Positions 43,157-51,783 are shown, counted from the stretch's first letter. The stretch is DNA of 64,000 nt from Acidobacteriota bacterium (GCA_947482665.1 CANKJK010000013.1:30554-94553); one strand, 5' to 3'. Made by a program: numbers and translations. The notes: generated from the letters alone by a model not told the origin.

Positions 43157-44158
43157 TCAGCGATAGGTGGCCGGAGCGCCGGTGAGATACATGATCTGGA
43201 ATCCCTCTGTGATCCGGCGCTGCTGAAGGGCCACGCCCTCCTCGCGCGTGTTGCCAGCCACCGGAATCGCGCAGGGCACTTTGTACTCGTGGCAGGTGGC
43301 CACGATCTGCTGCATCACTTTCTCCACGGCCGGAGGCGCACCGGCCGGACCGGTGACCAGTCCGGACACCTTGATGCCCATCGAATCGGTCAACGTGTTG
43401 GCACCGATGAGCACCGCCCCCAGGCCAGGCGTCGTGATGATCTCCTTCAGGTTCTTCACCGCTTCGACGGTTTCCACCTGCACCATCGCGAAGAGTTCAC
43501 CGTCCGGGTTGAGCGGCCATACATCCGCGCGCCGCCTGTACTCCGCCTCGGAGACACCCCAGTACCACGCCGCGCGGGCCGCACTGCCCACGTGCCCTCC
43601 CGTGTAGCCGGCCGGGGACTGATACCCGTCGCGGTGCGGGTAGCGCATCGCGCGAATGGCCGCCTCGGCCTGCTTCCGGTTGTCGATCTCCGGGAACACG
43701 AAACCGGTGAGCCCCATGTCCAGCATTTCGCCGACGACGAAGGCCGGGTCGTCGTGGGGCCTGAGGGGCACCCGCGCGAACGACGTGATGCCGTGCTGCA
43801 CGCTGGCGCGCTTCAGGATGTCGGCGCGGTCCAACAGACCCAGCAGCGACATCTGGAGGCGCCCCAGATCGAACATGCCGTTTTTCACGTCCCAGGAGAC
43901 GAACTGGATCTTGTCGGCCGCTCTGGACAGGTCGATCGCAAACTCCGCGGACCCGATGGCCGGCCCCGTAATCTGCGGCCCGTAGACCACCGCGCCGGCT
44001 TCCAGCTTTTCAATCACGCGGTTGATCCGCACGCGCGCACCCGAGGCCGACTTCGCATCGCGCGCCTGCGCGGAAGGATTCGCGCCGCCGCCCACGGCAC
44101 CGGCCGCGAGCCACGTGAACAGGGCCGCACCAGCGGCCAGTGCCATCCGACGATTCAT
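43157..44158 (-). CDS. Exported HpcH/HpaI-type aldolase (first of two)
   Basis: The 333-residue protein has a clear signal peptide (to about 32), unusual for a family normally found in the cytosol. The aldolase/citrate lyase fold follows, with VSWDVKNGMFDL, FARVPLRPHDDPAFVVGEML, GFVFPEIDNRKQAEAAI, MVQVETVEAVKNL (metal-binding Glu) and GAVLIGANTLTDSMG. The usual catalytic Arg of RVP is present. AGGAGAGG precedes the chosen ATG; an ATG seven codons upstream is possible. The neighbours are two SMP-30 propellers. Confidence 0.86.
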   Translation of the reverse strand: MNRRMALAAGAALFTWLAAGAVGGGANPSAQARDAKSASGARVRINRVIEKLEAGAVVYGPQITGPAIGSAEFAIDLSRAADKIQFVSWDVKNGMFDLGRLQMSLLGLLDRADILKRASVQHGITSFARVPLRPHDDPAFVVGEMLDMGLTGFVFPEIDNRKQAEAAIRAMRYPHRDGYQSPAGYTGGHVGSAARAAWYWGVSEAEYRRRADVWPLNPDGELFAMVQVETVEAVKNLKEIITTPGLGAVLIGANTLTDSMGIKVSGLVTGPAGAPPAVEKVMQQIVATCHEYKVPCAIPVAGNTREEGVALQQRRITEGFQIMYLTGAPATYR

Positions 44159-44183
44159 GCTGCGCCTCTCCTTCGACACGCGA

Positions 44184-45140
44184 CTACTTCCCTGGCCGCG
44201 CGGCGCCGTGCGAGAGCATCTTCAGACGGTAGATGCCCTGACGAGCCGCCACATAGAGGTACTGCTTCCCTGGACCGCTGAAGGCCACATTGGCCGCCGC
44301 CCTCGGCGTTTCGATCGTGCCCAGGTGCCCGCCCGTCGAGGATAGGACCTGGATGCCGATCCGGCTGGTCACATAGAGCCGGCCGGCGCTGTCCACCGTC
44401 ATGCCGTCGGCCCCGCTGCTCTGCCCCGCCACAATCCCCGCCAGGCGCGCAAAGACTCGCCGGGGACCGGTCGTGCCGTCGGCGTGCACGTCAAACGCCG
44501 AGATCTCCTCGCCCTTCGTGTCATCCACGTAGAGCGTCTTGCCGTCGGGCGCCAGCGTGAGGCCATTCGGGAGCGCAATCTGGTCCGTCACCAGATGCAG
44601 CGCACCTTTCGGGTCCAGGTAGTAGACGTGCGTCGTCGCGGTGCTCTTGGGATCGAACGTGCCCGGGTCGGTAAAGTAGAGACCGCCGCGCGCGTCGAGG
44701 ATCAGGTCGTTCGGCTGGACGATGGGGTGGTCGGGTGTGCCGGCGGTGACCGTCGCCACCACCTTTCCCGCGGCATCGAGCCGCACAATCCGCTTCGCGT
44801 ACATCTCGGCGCCGAAGAGCGCTCCCGCCGCATTGACCGCCAGTCCGTTCACGCCCTGCGTTTCCGCAAGAGGCGTCACGCTGCCCTTGGGGTCGATCCG
44901 GAAGATGCGCGTGGGCTTGGCCTGCGTGTCGGTGAAGAAGAGCCCCGTATCCTTCGTACCGACGGGCCCCTCGGTGAAGAGAAACCCTTCCTGAATCAGT
45001 TCGATCGGCGTCCCGGCGGCCACGACACCGGGAATGGCCGCGGCGGTCGTGGCCTGGCCGCGCACGGTCGCGGTCCAGAGCACGGCCACCGCGCCCGCAC
45101 AGAGCGCGCAGCCCAGCCAGAGAGAGTGTCTGCGTGACAT
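44184..45140 (-). CDS. Exported SMP-30/gluconolactonase-like beta-propeller (second of two)
   Basis: The 318-residue protein has a signal peptide (to about 30) and SMP-30 blades. It carries LFTEGPVGTKDTGLFFTDT with the metal-binding Glu, VQPNDLILDARGGLYFTDPG, LPNGLTLAPDGKTLYVDDT and ADGMTVDSAGRLYVTS. It keeps the Glu, Asn and Asp positions of the lactonase site more completely than its paralogue at 42144, so it is the likelier active enzyme. It starts five bases after the cytochrome/propeller gene it follows. Confidence 0.88.
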   Translation of the reverse strand: MSRRHSLWLGCALCAGAVAVLWTATVRGQATTAAAIPGVVAAGTPIELIQEGFLFTEGPVGTKDTGLFFTDTQAKPTRIFRIDPKGSVTPLAETQGVNGLAVNAAGALFGAEMYAKRIVRLDAAGKVVATVTAGTPDHPIVQPNDLILDARGGLYFTDPGTFDPKSTATTHVYYLDPKGALHLVTDQIALPNGLTLAPDGKTLYVDDTKGEEISAFDVHADGTTGPRRVFARLAGIVAGQSSGADGMTVDSAGRLYVTSRIGIQVLSSTGGHLGTIETPRAAANVAFSGPGKQYLYVAARQGIYRLKMLSHGAARPGK

Positions 45141-45145
45141 AGCGC

Positions 45146-46846
45146 TCAGTCGATCGGCTCGACGCGCACGATCTGTGCGTTGCGGGTGTTGGCAAAGATT
45201 GCCGCCGTCCCGCTGAGTGGGTCGATGGACACTTGCTTCGTGTCGAAGTTCATCGTCGGCATCAGATAGGCGAGCACCTCGCCGGTCTTGGGGTCGAGGC
45301 GGAAGACGCGGTCGCTCGAGTTGCTGGGCGCGAACACGTGGCCCTTCTTGTTGGGCACCGACGCCGTATACGGCGCGGTCCACTTCGGGGCCGTCCACTC
45401 CTTGAACGTCTTCGTCTTCGTATCGAACATGCCGATCTTGTCGCCGAAGTACTCGCCGAACCAGAAGCGGTCCTGGCTGTCCATGCGACCACGACGCGGC
45501 AGGGAGTCCTTCGTCGGCACTTCGTGCAGGGTCACCGCCTTCATCTTGGCGTCCACCCGGACGATCAGGTTGGCCGAGAAATCGGTGATGTACCAGTTCC
45601 CCAGCGAGTCGACACCGGCCTCATAGCCGAAGTGCGTGCCCTTGGGCAGGCTCGGGTCGCTCCGCCACGGGAACCGGTCCACCAGGCCCTTGGTCTTCGG
45701 ATCGAACTTGCCTTCGCCGACGTAGATGAAGCCGGCCTTATCCATGGCGAGGAACTGTCCGAAGCCGGTCTTGGGCGGCACCGTCATCCAGTCGCCCTTC
45801 TCGGTCTTCGGGTCGAAGTAATACGGCAGGCCGAAGTGCCCCTGCGCGTCATCGTGCGTGACGACCGTGTAGATGGTGCCGTCGAGGCCGACCTGCACAT
45901 CGCTGCCGCCACCGAACTCATGGTGCTGCGCCTTGGGGAGCGGCCACTCCTTGAACGTCCCCGTCTTCTGGTCGAGATAGCCGAGGTAGTAGTCGCTCTG
46001 GTCCGTGTACCAGAGGCGGCCCTGCTGGTCCACGTCCGAGTCGTGCGACACGGTGTCCTTGCGGGGCTGATCCCAGGTCGTGACGATGACTCTCGTTTCC
46101 TTCCCCTTCGGGCGCGGCAGCGAGGCGACCGCCTTCGGCAGCGCGCGCCCACCGCTCTGGTTGATGCTGGCGAGGTACTCGCCCAGCTTCTTCTTGTCGG
46201 TCGGCGGATAGAAACCCCAGTTCGGGTTCTTGTGGTTGGCGTCCTTCTCGGCCTGCGACAGCACCCGCGCGCGGCCGCGGCCCTCGGTGCTCACCATCGA
46301 GCCATCGCCGAAGTAGTCCTGCATCCGGTTGATGACCGCCACGAACTGTTCGGCGTTGTGACGGCTCTTGAGGATGCGCTCGAGCGAGTGGCAGTAGGTG
46401 CAGCTCACGACCACCTTCTGCGCGCTGAACTTCTGCGCCTCCGTGCCACCAACCAGGTTCAGCCAATCCGCGGACGTGAGCTGCGTGGAGGGGTCCTTGG
46501 CCGCGTCGAGCGTGAGGTCGAGAGCGGCGGTCTTCCCCGCCGACACCTCGACCGTGTTCGGGCTGGCCAGGTCGTAGCCGGCGGCGCGGATCTTCAGCGT
46601 GTACTTGCCCGGCGCCACGTGGGTGCGCGGAAAGCGGTAGCGCCCCTTGGCATCGCTGACGACGGAGACGGCCATGGCGGCCCCTTCGGCACGGGCCGTC
46701 ACGACGACGCCTTCCATCTTGCCTTCCGCCTGAGAGTGCACGGTGCCCGTGAGCGCATCGGCGCCCTTGGCCTGAACGGCCCCGCGACCCGAACCCAGCG
46801 CCATCAGCAGCGCCACCGACAGACTTGCCGCAATCGTCCGAACCAT
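45146..46846 (-). CDS. Exported fusion: carboxypeptidase-regulatory-like domain, cytochrome c motif and Vgb-type propeller
   Basis: The 566-residue protein has a signal peptide. An Ig-like carboxypeptidase regulatory domain spans about 32-115 (GTVHSQAEGKMEGVVVTARA). A haem motif CTYCH at 149-153 sits in a small helical domain, and a streptogramin-lyase-like propeller runs from about 250 to 566 (SHDSDVDQQGRLWYTDQSD, DSLGNWYITDFSANLIVRVD). The design suggests an electron-transfer or sensing protein at the cell surface. It is the first gene of the cluster and probably defines its promoter. The 134 bases upstream hold no other gene. Confidence 0.85.
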   Translation of the reverse strand: MVRTIAASLSVALLMALGSGRGAVQAKGADALTGTVHSQAEGKMEGVVVTARAEGAAMAVSVVSDAKGRYRFPRTHVAPGKYTLKIRAAGYDLASPNTVEVSAGKTAALDLTLDAAKDPSTQLTSADWLNLVGGTEAQKFSAQKVVVSCTYCHSLERILKSRHNAEQFVAVINRMQDYFGDGSMVSTEGRGRARVLSQAEKDANHKNPNWGFYPPTDKKKLGEYLASINQSGGRALPKAVASLPRPKGKETRVIVTTWDQPRKDTVSHDSDVDQQGRLWYTDQSDYYLGYLDQKTGTFKEWPLPKAQHHEFGGGSDVQVGLDGTIYTVVTHDDAQGHFGLPYYFDPKTEKGDWMTVPPKTGFGQFLAMDKAGFIYVGEGKFDPKTKGLVDRFPWRSDPSLPKGTHFGYEAGVDSLGNWYITDFSANLIVRVDAKMKAVTLHEVPTKDSLPRRGRMDSQDRFWFGEYFGDKIGMFDTKTKTFKEWTAPKWTAPYTASVPNKKGHVFAPSNSSDRVFRLDPKTGEVLAYLMPTMNFDTKQVSIDPLSGTAAIFANTRNAQIVRVEPID

Positions 46847-46980
46847 ATCCGCTCCCCGCGGCCCGAGGGCCGCATTGCACCCGGCGCGGCGGTCACACCG
46901 CATCCGGCCACCGATGATAGCGCCGGGCTGGTCGTTCCGATCGATTCTCCTTCTCGGCTACCCTGTGGCCGGGAGGACTC

Positions 46981-47589
46981 GTGAAGATACTCATCATTGG
47001 CGCCACCGGGACCATCGGTCGGGCCGTCGCGGACCATCTGGCCGCCCGCCACGAGGTGCTGCGCGCGGGCCACTCGTCCGGCGATCTCCGGGTAGACATC
47101 AACGACGCAGCCTCGATCGCGGCGCTCTTTGCGACGGTCGGGCAGGTGGACGCACTCATCAGCACCGCGGGCCGTGTGCACGTGGGCCCGTTTGCCACCA
47201 TGACGGACGCGCAGGCGCGCCTCGGCATCCTCGACAAGCTGTTCGGACAGATCAGCCTGACACGACTGGCGCTCCCCTCCATCACCGACGGAGGCTCCGT
47301 CACGCTGTCGTCGGGACTGGCGAGTCGCCTCTATCGGCCGGGCTTCTCGGTGCTGAGCGCCGTCAACGCAGGGCTCGAAGCCTTCGGCCGCTCCGGAGCG
47401 ACCGACATGCCGCGCGGCATCCGCCTGAACATCGTGAGTCCTGGCGCCGTCCGCGAAACGATGGCGGCCATGCCCGGTGGCGCCGCGATGCTCGCATCGG
47501 CGATGCCTGCCGCCGAGGTGGCGCTGGCCTATGTGCGCCTGGTCGAGGGGAAGGAGACTGGTGCCGTGGTGGACGCTGGCCAGATCTAG
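46981..47589 (+). CDS. Short-chain dehydrogenase/reductase-like protein without the YxxxK pair
   Basis: The 202-residue protein has the nucleotide motif GATGTIGRAV (7-16) and the SDR core ALISTAGRVHVGPFATM and RLNIVSPGAVRETM. At the usual catalytic site it reads GFSVLSAVNAGLEAFGRSGA, so neither Tyr nor Lys of YxxxK is present; a subgroup of bacterial SDRs shows the same pattern. It may bind NAD(P) without the classical chemistry. It starts with GTG. Confidence 0.85.
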   Translation: MKILIIGATGTIGRAVADHLAARHEVLRAGHSSGDLRVDINDAASIAALFATVGQVDALISTAGRVHVGPFATMTDAQARLGILDKLFGQISLTRLALPSITDGGSVTLSSGLASRLYRPGFSVLSAVNAGLEAFGRSGATDMPRGIRLNIVSPGAVRETMAAMPGGAAMLASAMPAAEVALAYVRLVEGKETGAVVDAGQI

Positions 47590-47702
47590 CGCGACAGTGC
47601 TCCGTCGACTTGCCGTCGCAGCGACTGAACCCTTCGCCGCTGTGCCGGACAAGACAGTCCGCTCACCGAGCCTGGACCCATGATGGTTCGAGGCACACAA
47701 CG

Positions 47703-48143
47703 ATGAGACTGACAAGAATGGCAACTGGCATTGCGGCGGCCCTGATGCTTTCGGTTATGCCGACCCTCGCTGGACAGGCGCCCGCGGTCCATCAGCATGC
47801 AGGCGCAGCGAAGACAGGGCCCCATGCCGGAATGGCCGCCCATATGGCTGCCCAGGACCAGACCATGATGGCCAACCGGGAAAAGATGATGCAGGAGATG
47901 GCGCGCGCCGATCAGCGACTCGGCGAGCTCGTCACCACGATGAACGCCGCGTCCGGCATGCAGAAGGCAGACGCCACGGCCGCCGTCATCAACGAGATGG
48001 TCGCCGAGCGCCGGACGATGCGGGACGGCATGATGCAGATGCAGGACGGCATGATGGGCCACATGATGGAGCACATGCAGGCGGGCCCGGCGTCCATGGC
48101 GATGTGTCCCATGATGACATCGAAGAGCGACATGAAACACTGA
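47703..48143 (+). CDS. Met/His-rich periplasmic protein, putative metal binder
   Basis: The 146-residue protein has a signal peptide cleaved near TLAGQ. It is unusually rich in Met and His, with HQHAGAAKTGPHAG near the N-terminus, and DGMMQMQDGMMGHMMEHMQA and MCPMM at the C-terminus; the middle is helical. Such Met clusters bind Cu(I) or other soft metals in copper-handling proteins. No copper pump is adjacent, so the role is inferred from composition only. A small membrane protein follows 38 bases downstream. Confidence 0.7.
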   Translation: MRLTRMATGIAAALMLSVMPTLAGQAPAVHQHAGAAKTGPHAGMAAHMAAQDQTMMANREKMMQEMARADQRLGELVTTMNAASGMQKADATAAVINEMVAERRTMRDGMMQMQDGMMGHMMEHMQAGPASMAMCPMMTSKSDMKH

Positions 48144-48181
48144 GCGTCCCATGAACCCGCCGCTCACATGCGAGTCAGCGC

Positions 48182-48319
48182 ATGAAGAACAACAACACGG
48201 CGCTGGTCATGATCGGGAGTGTCATCGTGGTCCTCCTGCTCGTCGTCTTCGGCGGCGTGGGTGGAGGCGGAGGCAGGGGCATGATGGGAACCGGGAGCAT
48301 GACCCATTGGTGGCGATAG
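48182..48319 (+). CDS. 45-residue single-helix membrane microprotein
   Basis: A short open frame starts MKNNNTALVMIGSVIVVLLL and has one strong membrane helix (about 7-24), then a Gly tract, then GMMGTGSMTHWWR and a stop. The composition is clearly membrane-like and echoes the Met-rich neighbour. The gap of 38 bases to the previous stop suggests co-transcription. No standard ribosome-binding site is obvious. The family is not recognised. Confidence 0.55.
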   Translation: MKNNNTALVMIGSVIVVLLLVVFGGVGGGGGRGMMGTGSMTHWWR

Positions 48320-48343
48320 CGGCCTCGCTTCTTCCTTCGCCTG

Positions 48344-48886
48344 TCACGGCCCAGGCTGGTGTGTCGGCACGAGCCTGTCCACATCGAAGCCGCTGGCGCG
48401 CGCCGCGACCAGGGCGTTCGCGAGGTGCGGCGCCTCCAGAACCGGGGTTCTGGACAATACCCACAGATAGGCACGATCCGGCGAGCCGACGACGGCCCAC
48501 GAGTAGTCGTCAGCAAGGCCAATGACCCAATAGTCGCCCCACACGAACGGCACAAAGGACAGCCACGCCGGCGCGAACCGCACTTTCAGTTTCGCGGAGG
48601 TTCGACGGTCCACGACGCGCGCGACACCGAGCGCCTCGACGACGCGGCCGTTCCCATCCAGGCAGCGATTGGCCACGTCTATGCGCCCGTCGGCTCGTGC
48701 GGTGTAGCGGGCTGTGACGCCGCCAGCGCAACCGCGTTGGAATCGATTGGGAAAGCGCGACACCTCAAACCACTCGCCGGCATAGCGCGACAGGTCCACG
48801 GCCTCAACGGTTCGCACCGGCACCGCGTCGGGCGCAGCCGCGGACACGACGCCAAGTAATGCCACAAGCATTGTCCTGATCAACAC
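48344..48886 (-). CDS. Bacterial lipocalin (Blc-like)
   Basis: The 180-residue protein has a signal peptide. The lipocalin core follows: AVDLSRYAGEWFEVSRFPNRF with the Gly-x-Trp motif, NRCLDGNGRVVEALGVARVV, KLKVRFAP, GDYWVIGLADDYSWAVVGSP and YLWVLSRTP. There is no lipobox, so unlike Blc of enterobacteria it is probably soluble in the periplasm. It may carry a small lipid. The GTG at 48886 is chosen because GGGAG lies four bases before it; an ATG at 48907 is an in-frame alternative. Confidence 0.9.
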   Translation of the reverse strand: MLIRTMLVALLGVVSAAAPDAVPVRTVEAVDLSRYAGEWFEVSRFPNRFQRGCAGGVTARYTARADGRIDVANRCLDGNGRVVEALGVARVVDRRTSAKLKVRFAPAWLSFVPFVWGDYWVIGLADDYSWAVVGSPDRAYLWVLSRTPVLEAPHLANALVAARASGFDVDRLVPTHQPGP

Positions 48887-49013
48887 GGGTCTCCCTTCGA
48901 CTGCCATAGCCTCGGGAACGATCCTCGCGTGTCCGCCGCAGTTCTGGCTATGCGATCAGGCACACCGGGCGCCTGAGCCCAGGCGAACGAGAGGACAGGT
49001 CCGGAGCGCCCGA

Positions 49014-50633
49014 TTAGAAGGCGTCGTGGAAGCGGTAGCCCGGGTTCTGCTCGGCGGTGTAGTTGAGCGCCCACGTCGAGTCGTAGAGCAGCGCCTCGCG
49101 CCCATGCCGGTCGACGACCTGCACCACGCCCATGGTCGGCAGCTTCAGCTGAGTCGTCGACCCCTCGGCCGCCACCGGCCAGCGAGCCGCCACGTAGTTC
49201 CGCAGTTCAACGCGGCAGGGGATGCCGTACTCGGTCGCCATCCGCGAGGCAATCACATCAAACTGCAGTGCGCCCATCACGCCGATGATGGGGTTCCGCT
49301 GCCCGTGAACGGGTGTGAAGAGCTGCAGGAGCCCTTCTTCCGCGAGCTGATGGACCGCCTCGTCGAACTTCTTGTGCCGGCCGTCGGTGGGCTGCAGGTT
49401 GCCGAACTGCTCCGGCGGAAACATCGGAATCGGCGGGAACTGCACGGACTTGCCGGCGTAGAGCGTGTCGCCAATCATCAGCTGGCCCGGATTGACGAGG
49501 CCCACGACATCCCCTGAAAACGCCTCGGGGACCGTCTCGCGCTCCCGGCCAAAGAACCGATAGACCCGCGTCAGCCGCATGGTCGTGCCGAGTCGCGCAT
49601 GCACGACCGTCATGTCCTTTTCGAGGATGCCGGAGCAGATGCGAAAGAACGCCACGCGGTCGCGGTGCCGGGGATTCATGTTCGCCTGAATCTTGAAGAC
49701 GAACCCGGAGAACGCGGGGTCGGTCGGGTCCACCGGTCCGACGTCGCTCTGGCGCGGCCGAGGCGGCGGCGCCAGCGAGAGCAGTGCCTTCAGGAAGACC
49801 TCGACGCCGAAGTCGTTCAGGGCGCTGCCAAAGAAGACGGGCGTCTGCTTCTCGTCGTAGTAGGCCGCCGCGTCGAACGCGGTGCCGGCGCCGCCGAGAA
49901 TCTCGACGGCCTCGATCAGATCCTGCTGCCGGCGAGCGCCGACCATCTCCGCCACCTGCGGATCCCGGGGATCGGCCACGGCGATCGGCGAATGCCGCTG
50001 CCCGCCACGCTGGCGCTCAAAGAGCAGCAGGCCGTGGTTCGTCAGGTCATAGACCCCGCGAAAGTCCTGTCCGTCGCCCAGGGGCCAGTTCATCGGCGCG
50101 GCGGAAATACCCAGCACGCGCTCAATTTCGTCGAGGAGCTCGAACGGATCCCGGGACGGCTGGTCGAGCTTGTTGATGAAGGTGAGCACGGGGATGCGCC
50201 GCGAGCGGCAGACCTCGAACAGCTTCATCGTCTGGGTTTCGATACCCTTGGCCGCGTCGATGACCATCACTACGCTGTCGACCGCGAGCAGCGTACGGTA
50301 GGTGTCTTCGCTGAAGTCCTGGTGACCCGGCGTGTCGAGCAGGGTCACGTGGTGCCCCTCCATCTCGAACTCCAGGGCCGAGGCACTGATGGAGATGCCC
50401 CGCTTCCGCTCGATCTCCATCCAGTCTGACGTGGCGTGCCGGCTGGTCTTCCTGCTGCGCACCGCGCCAGCCAGCTCAATCGCCCCGGCGTACAGCAAGA
50501 GCTTCTCGGTCAGCGTGGTCTTGCCGGCATCCGGGTGCGAAATGATGGCGAACGTCCGCCGCCGCCGCACCTCGCGTACAAAGGCATCGCGGGAAGCGGC
50601 CTGGTCGTCGGGAGTGGAAGAGAGCTGGGACAT
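49014..50633 (-). CDS. prfC: Peptide chain release factor 3
   Basis: RF3 is the translational GTPase that removes RF1/RF2 from the ribosome after termination. The 539-residue length is normal. G1 is HPDAGKTT (33-40), followed by RGISISASALEF, DTPGHQDFSEDTYRTL and INKLDQPSRDPFELLDEIE. The C-terminal domains follow through PVHGQRNPIIGVMGALQFDV. The only credible start is the ATG at 50633. Its ribosome-binding site falls inside the adjoining tRNA-Asn gene. Confidence 0.97.
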   Translation of the reverse strand: MSQLSSTPDDQAASRDAFVREVRRRRTFAIISHPDAGKTTLTEKLLLYAGAIELAGAVRSRKTSRHATSDWMEIERKRGISISASALEFEMEGHHVTLLDTPGHQDFSEDTYRTLLAVDSVVMVIDAAKGIETQTMKLFEVCRSRRIPVLTFINKLDQPSRDPFELLDEIERVLGISAAPMNWPLGDGQDFRGVYDLTNHGLLLFERQRGGQRHSPIAVADPRDPQVAEMVGARRQQDLIEAVEILGGAGTAFDAAAYYDEKQTPVFFGSALNDFGVEVFLKALLSLAPPPRPRQSDVGPVDPTDPAFSGFVFKIQANMNPRHRDRVAFFRICSGILEKDMTVVHARLGTTMRLTRVYRFFGRERETVPEAFSGDVVGLVNPGQLMIGDTLYAGKSVQFPPIPMFPPEQFGNLQPTDGRHKKFDEAVHQLAEEGLLQLFTPVHGQRNPIIGVMGALQFDVIASRMATEYGIPCRVELRNYVAARWPVAAEGSTTQLKLPTMGVVQVVDRHGREALLYDSTWALNYTAEQNPGYRFHDAF

Positions 50634-50638
50634 GAAAG

Positions 50639-50713
50639 TGGCTCCTCGGGCTGGATTCGAACCAGCAACCCTCCGGTTAACAGCCGGATGCTCTGCCGTT
50701 GAGCTACCGAGGA
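50639..50713 (-). tRNA. tRNA-Asn (anticodon GTT), CCA encoded
   Basis: The acceptor stem TCCTCGG pairs with CCGAGGA. The D arm is GCTCAACGGCAGAGC, the anticodon loop contains CTGTTAA, and the T arm is GCTGGTTCGAATCCAGC. Discriminator G and CCA follow at the 3' end. The total is 75 bases with CCA. The 3' end lies five bases from the prfC start codon. Confidence 0.97.
50642..50646 (-). promoter_or_regulatory. Ribosome-binding site of prfC inside the tRNA-Asn acceptor stem
   Basis: AGGAG on the minus strand, made of four bases of the tRNA 3' acceptor strand plus the discriminator base, lies eight bases before the prfC ATG. No other Shine-Dalgarno-like sequence fits in the five-base gap. Folding or 3' processing of the tRNA would hide or remove it. 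Confidence 0.55.
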
Positions 50714-50834
50714 ATACAGGGGTGGGGCTTGGCGGGCCGCGCGAACACGTAATCGTACCGGAACTGGAGCAGGCCGCGCAAGGCAGCGCGACCCGCTCCT
50801 CCCCTTTCGGGGCCCACCACCTGCTGAAATGCGC

Positions 50835-51668
50835 CTAGTTCAGGAACATCCGGTAGCCCCACTTCACGAGCTGCTCCCGGTATTCCTTGCCGCCACCGGC
50901 CGCAATGCCGCAGACGACCTTGTGCCGGCCACAGGCCTGGGCGATCTTCTGGATGGCGCCTTCGGTATCCGCCGCATAGGGCTTGGGACCGTTCTTCGGC
51001 GGACCGTCGCCGTGGCTCAGGCTCAGGTCGTAGGAGCCGACGAGAATGCCGCCGATACCGGGCACCGCGAGGATGGAGTCGATGTTCTTCACGCCCTCCA
51101 TCGTCTCGATCATCACAATGGCCATCAGCTCACCCCTGGGATTGAGCGGCCACACGTCCGCCCGCGCGAGCAGCTCGTCCGCGCTCATGACGAGTGTCTT
51201 ACCGCCGCGCGGTGCGCCGCTCCTGGTGCCACGGGGGAAGGGCGCCACGCTCGACCCCTTCTGTGGGGGAAACCGCATCGACGCCACGACCCGCTCGGCG
51301 GCGGCCTTGTTCTCGATGGACTGAAACACCACACCGAGCGCACCCAAATCCATGACCTGGAGCGCGGCCCAGGCCGAGGGCTCGTTCCCGTACATCGGGA
51401 CGCGGACGATGGGCGCCTTCAGCAGTTTGCCGTCCGGACCCTTCTGTGCGGCCACGTCATCGAGCGTCTTCCGCAGGTCGCCGATGACATACGGGTTGTG
51501 CTCCATGTCTATGAAGGTCAGCACTTCGCCGTCGGCGATCCCGCCCGATTCCAGCCGGGCGATCATCGGGTTGACGCGCCCCTGCGGCGCCGGCGGCGTC
51601 GCCTGTGCCGCCACTGTCGCAGCCACGCCCACGCTCAGCAGCAGCCCACACACAAGTCCCTTACCCAT
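50835..51668 (-). CDS. Exported HpcH/HpaI-type aldolase (second of two)
   Basis: The 277-residue protein has a signal peptide (LVCGLLLSVGVAATVAAQ). The same fold follows as in the paralogue at 43157: LTFIDMEHNPYVIGDLRKTL, VRVPMYGNEPSAWAALQVMD, GVVFQSIENKAAAERVV, MIETMEGVKNI (metal-binding Glu) and GGILVGSYDLSLSHG. It stands alone here and ends HKVVCGIAAGGGKEY. The Arg of RVPMYG is kept. It may act on a pyruvate- or oxaloacetate-derived hydroxy acid outside the cytoplasm; the substrate is unknown. Confidence 0.85.
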   Translation of the reverse strand: MGKGLVCGLLLSVGVAATVAAQATPPAPQGRVNPMIARLESGGIADGEVLTFIDMEHNPYVIGDLRKTLDDVAAQKGPDGKLLKAPIVRVPMYGNEPSAWAALQVMDLGALGVVFQSIENKAAAERVVASMRFPPQKGSSVAPFPRGTRSGAPRGGKTLVMSADELLARADVWPLNPRGELMAIVMIETMEGVKNIDSILAVPGIGGILVGSYDLSLSHGDGPPKNGPKPYAADTEGAIQKIAQACGRHKVVCGIAAGGGKEYREQLVKWGYRMFLN

Positions 51669-51783
51669 ACGTCCAGACCTCCAGCGCGGAGCCTACCGCA
51701 ACGGGCTGGTCGGCACCAGACGCAGGATGTCGCCGGGGGCTGGGCAGCGGCGTGGTGGGGCTTTTGTGCGAATCGACCCGGCG

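Noticed and set aside
46804..47724. 306-residue minus-strand frame opposite the SDR gene
   Set aside because: It overlaps the start of the cytochrome-propeller gene and mirrors the SDR codons; no domain is visible.
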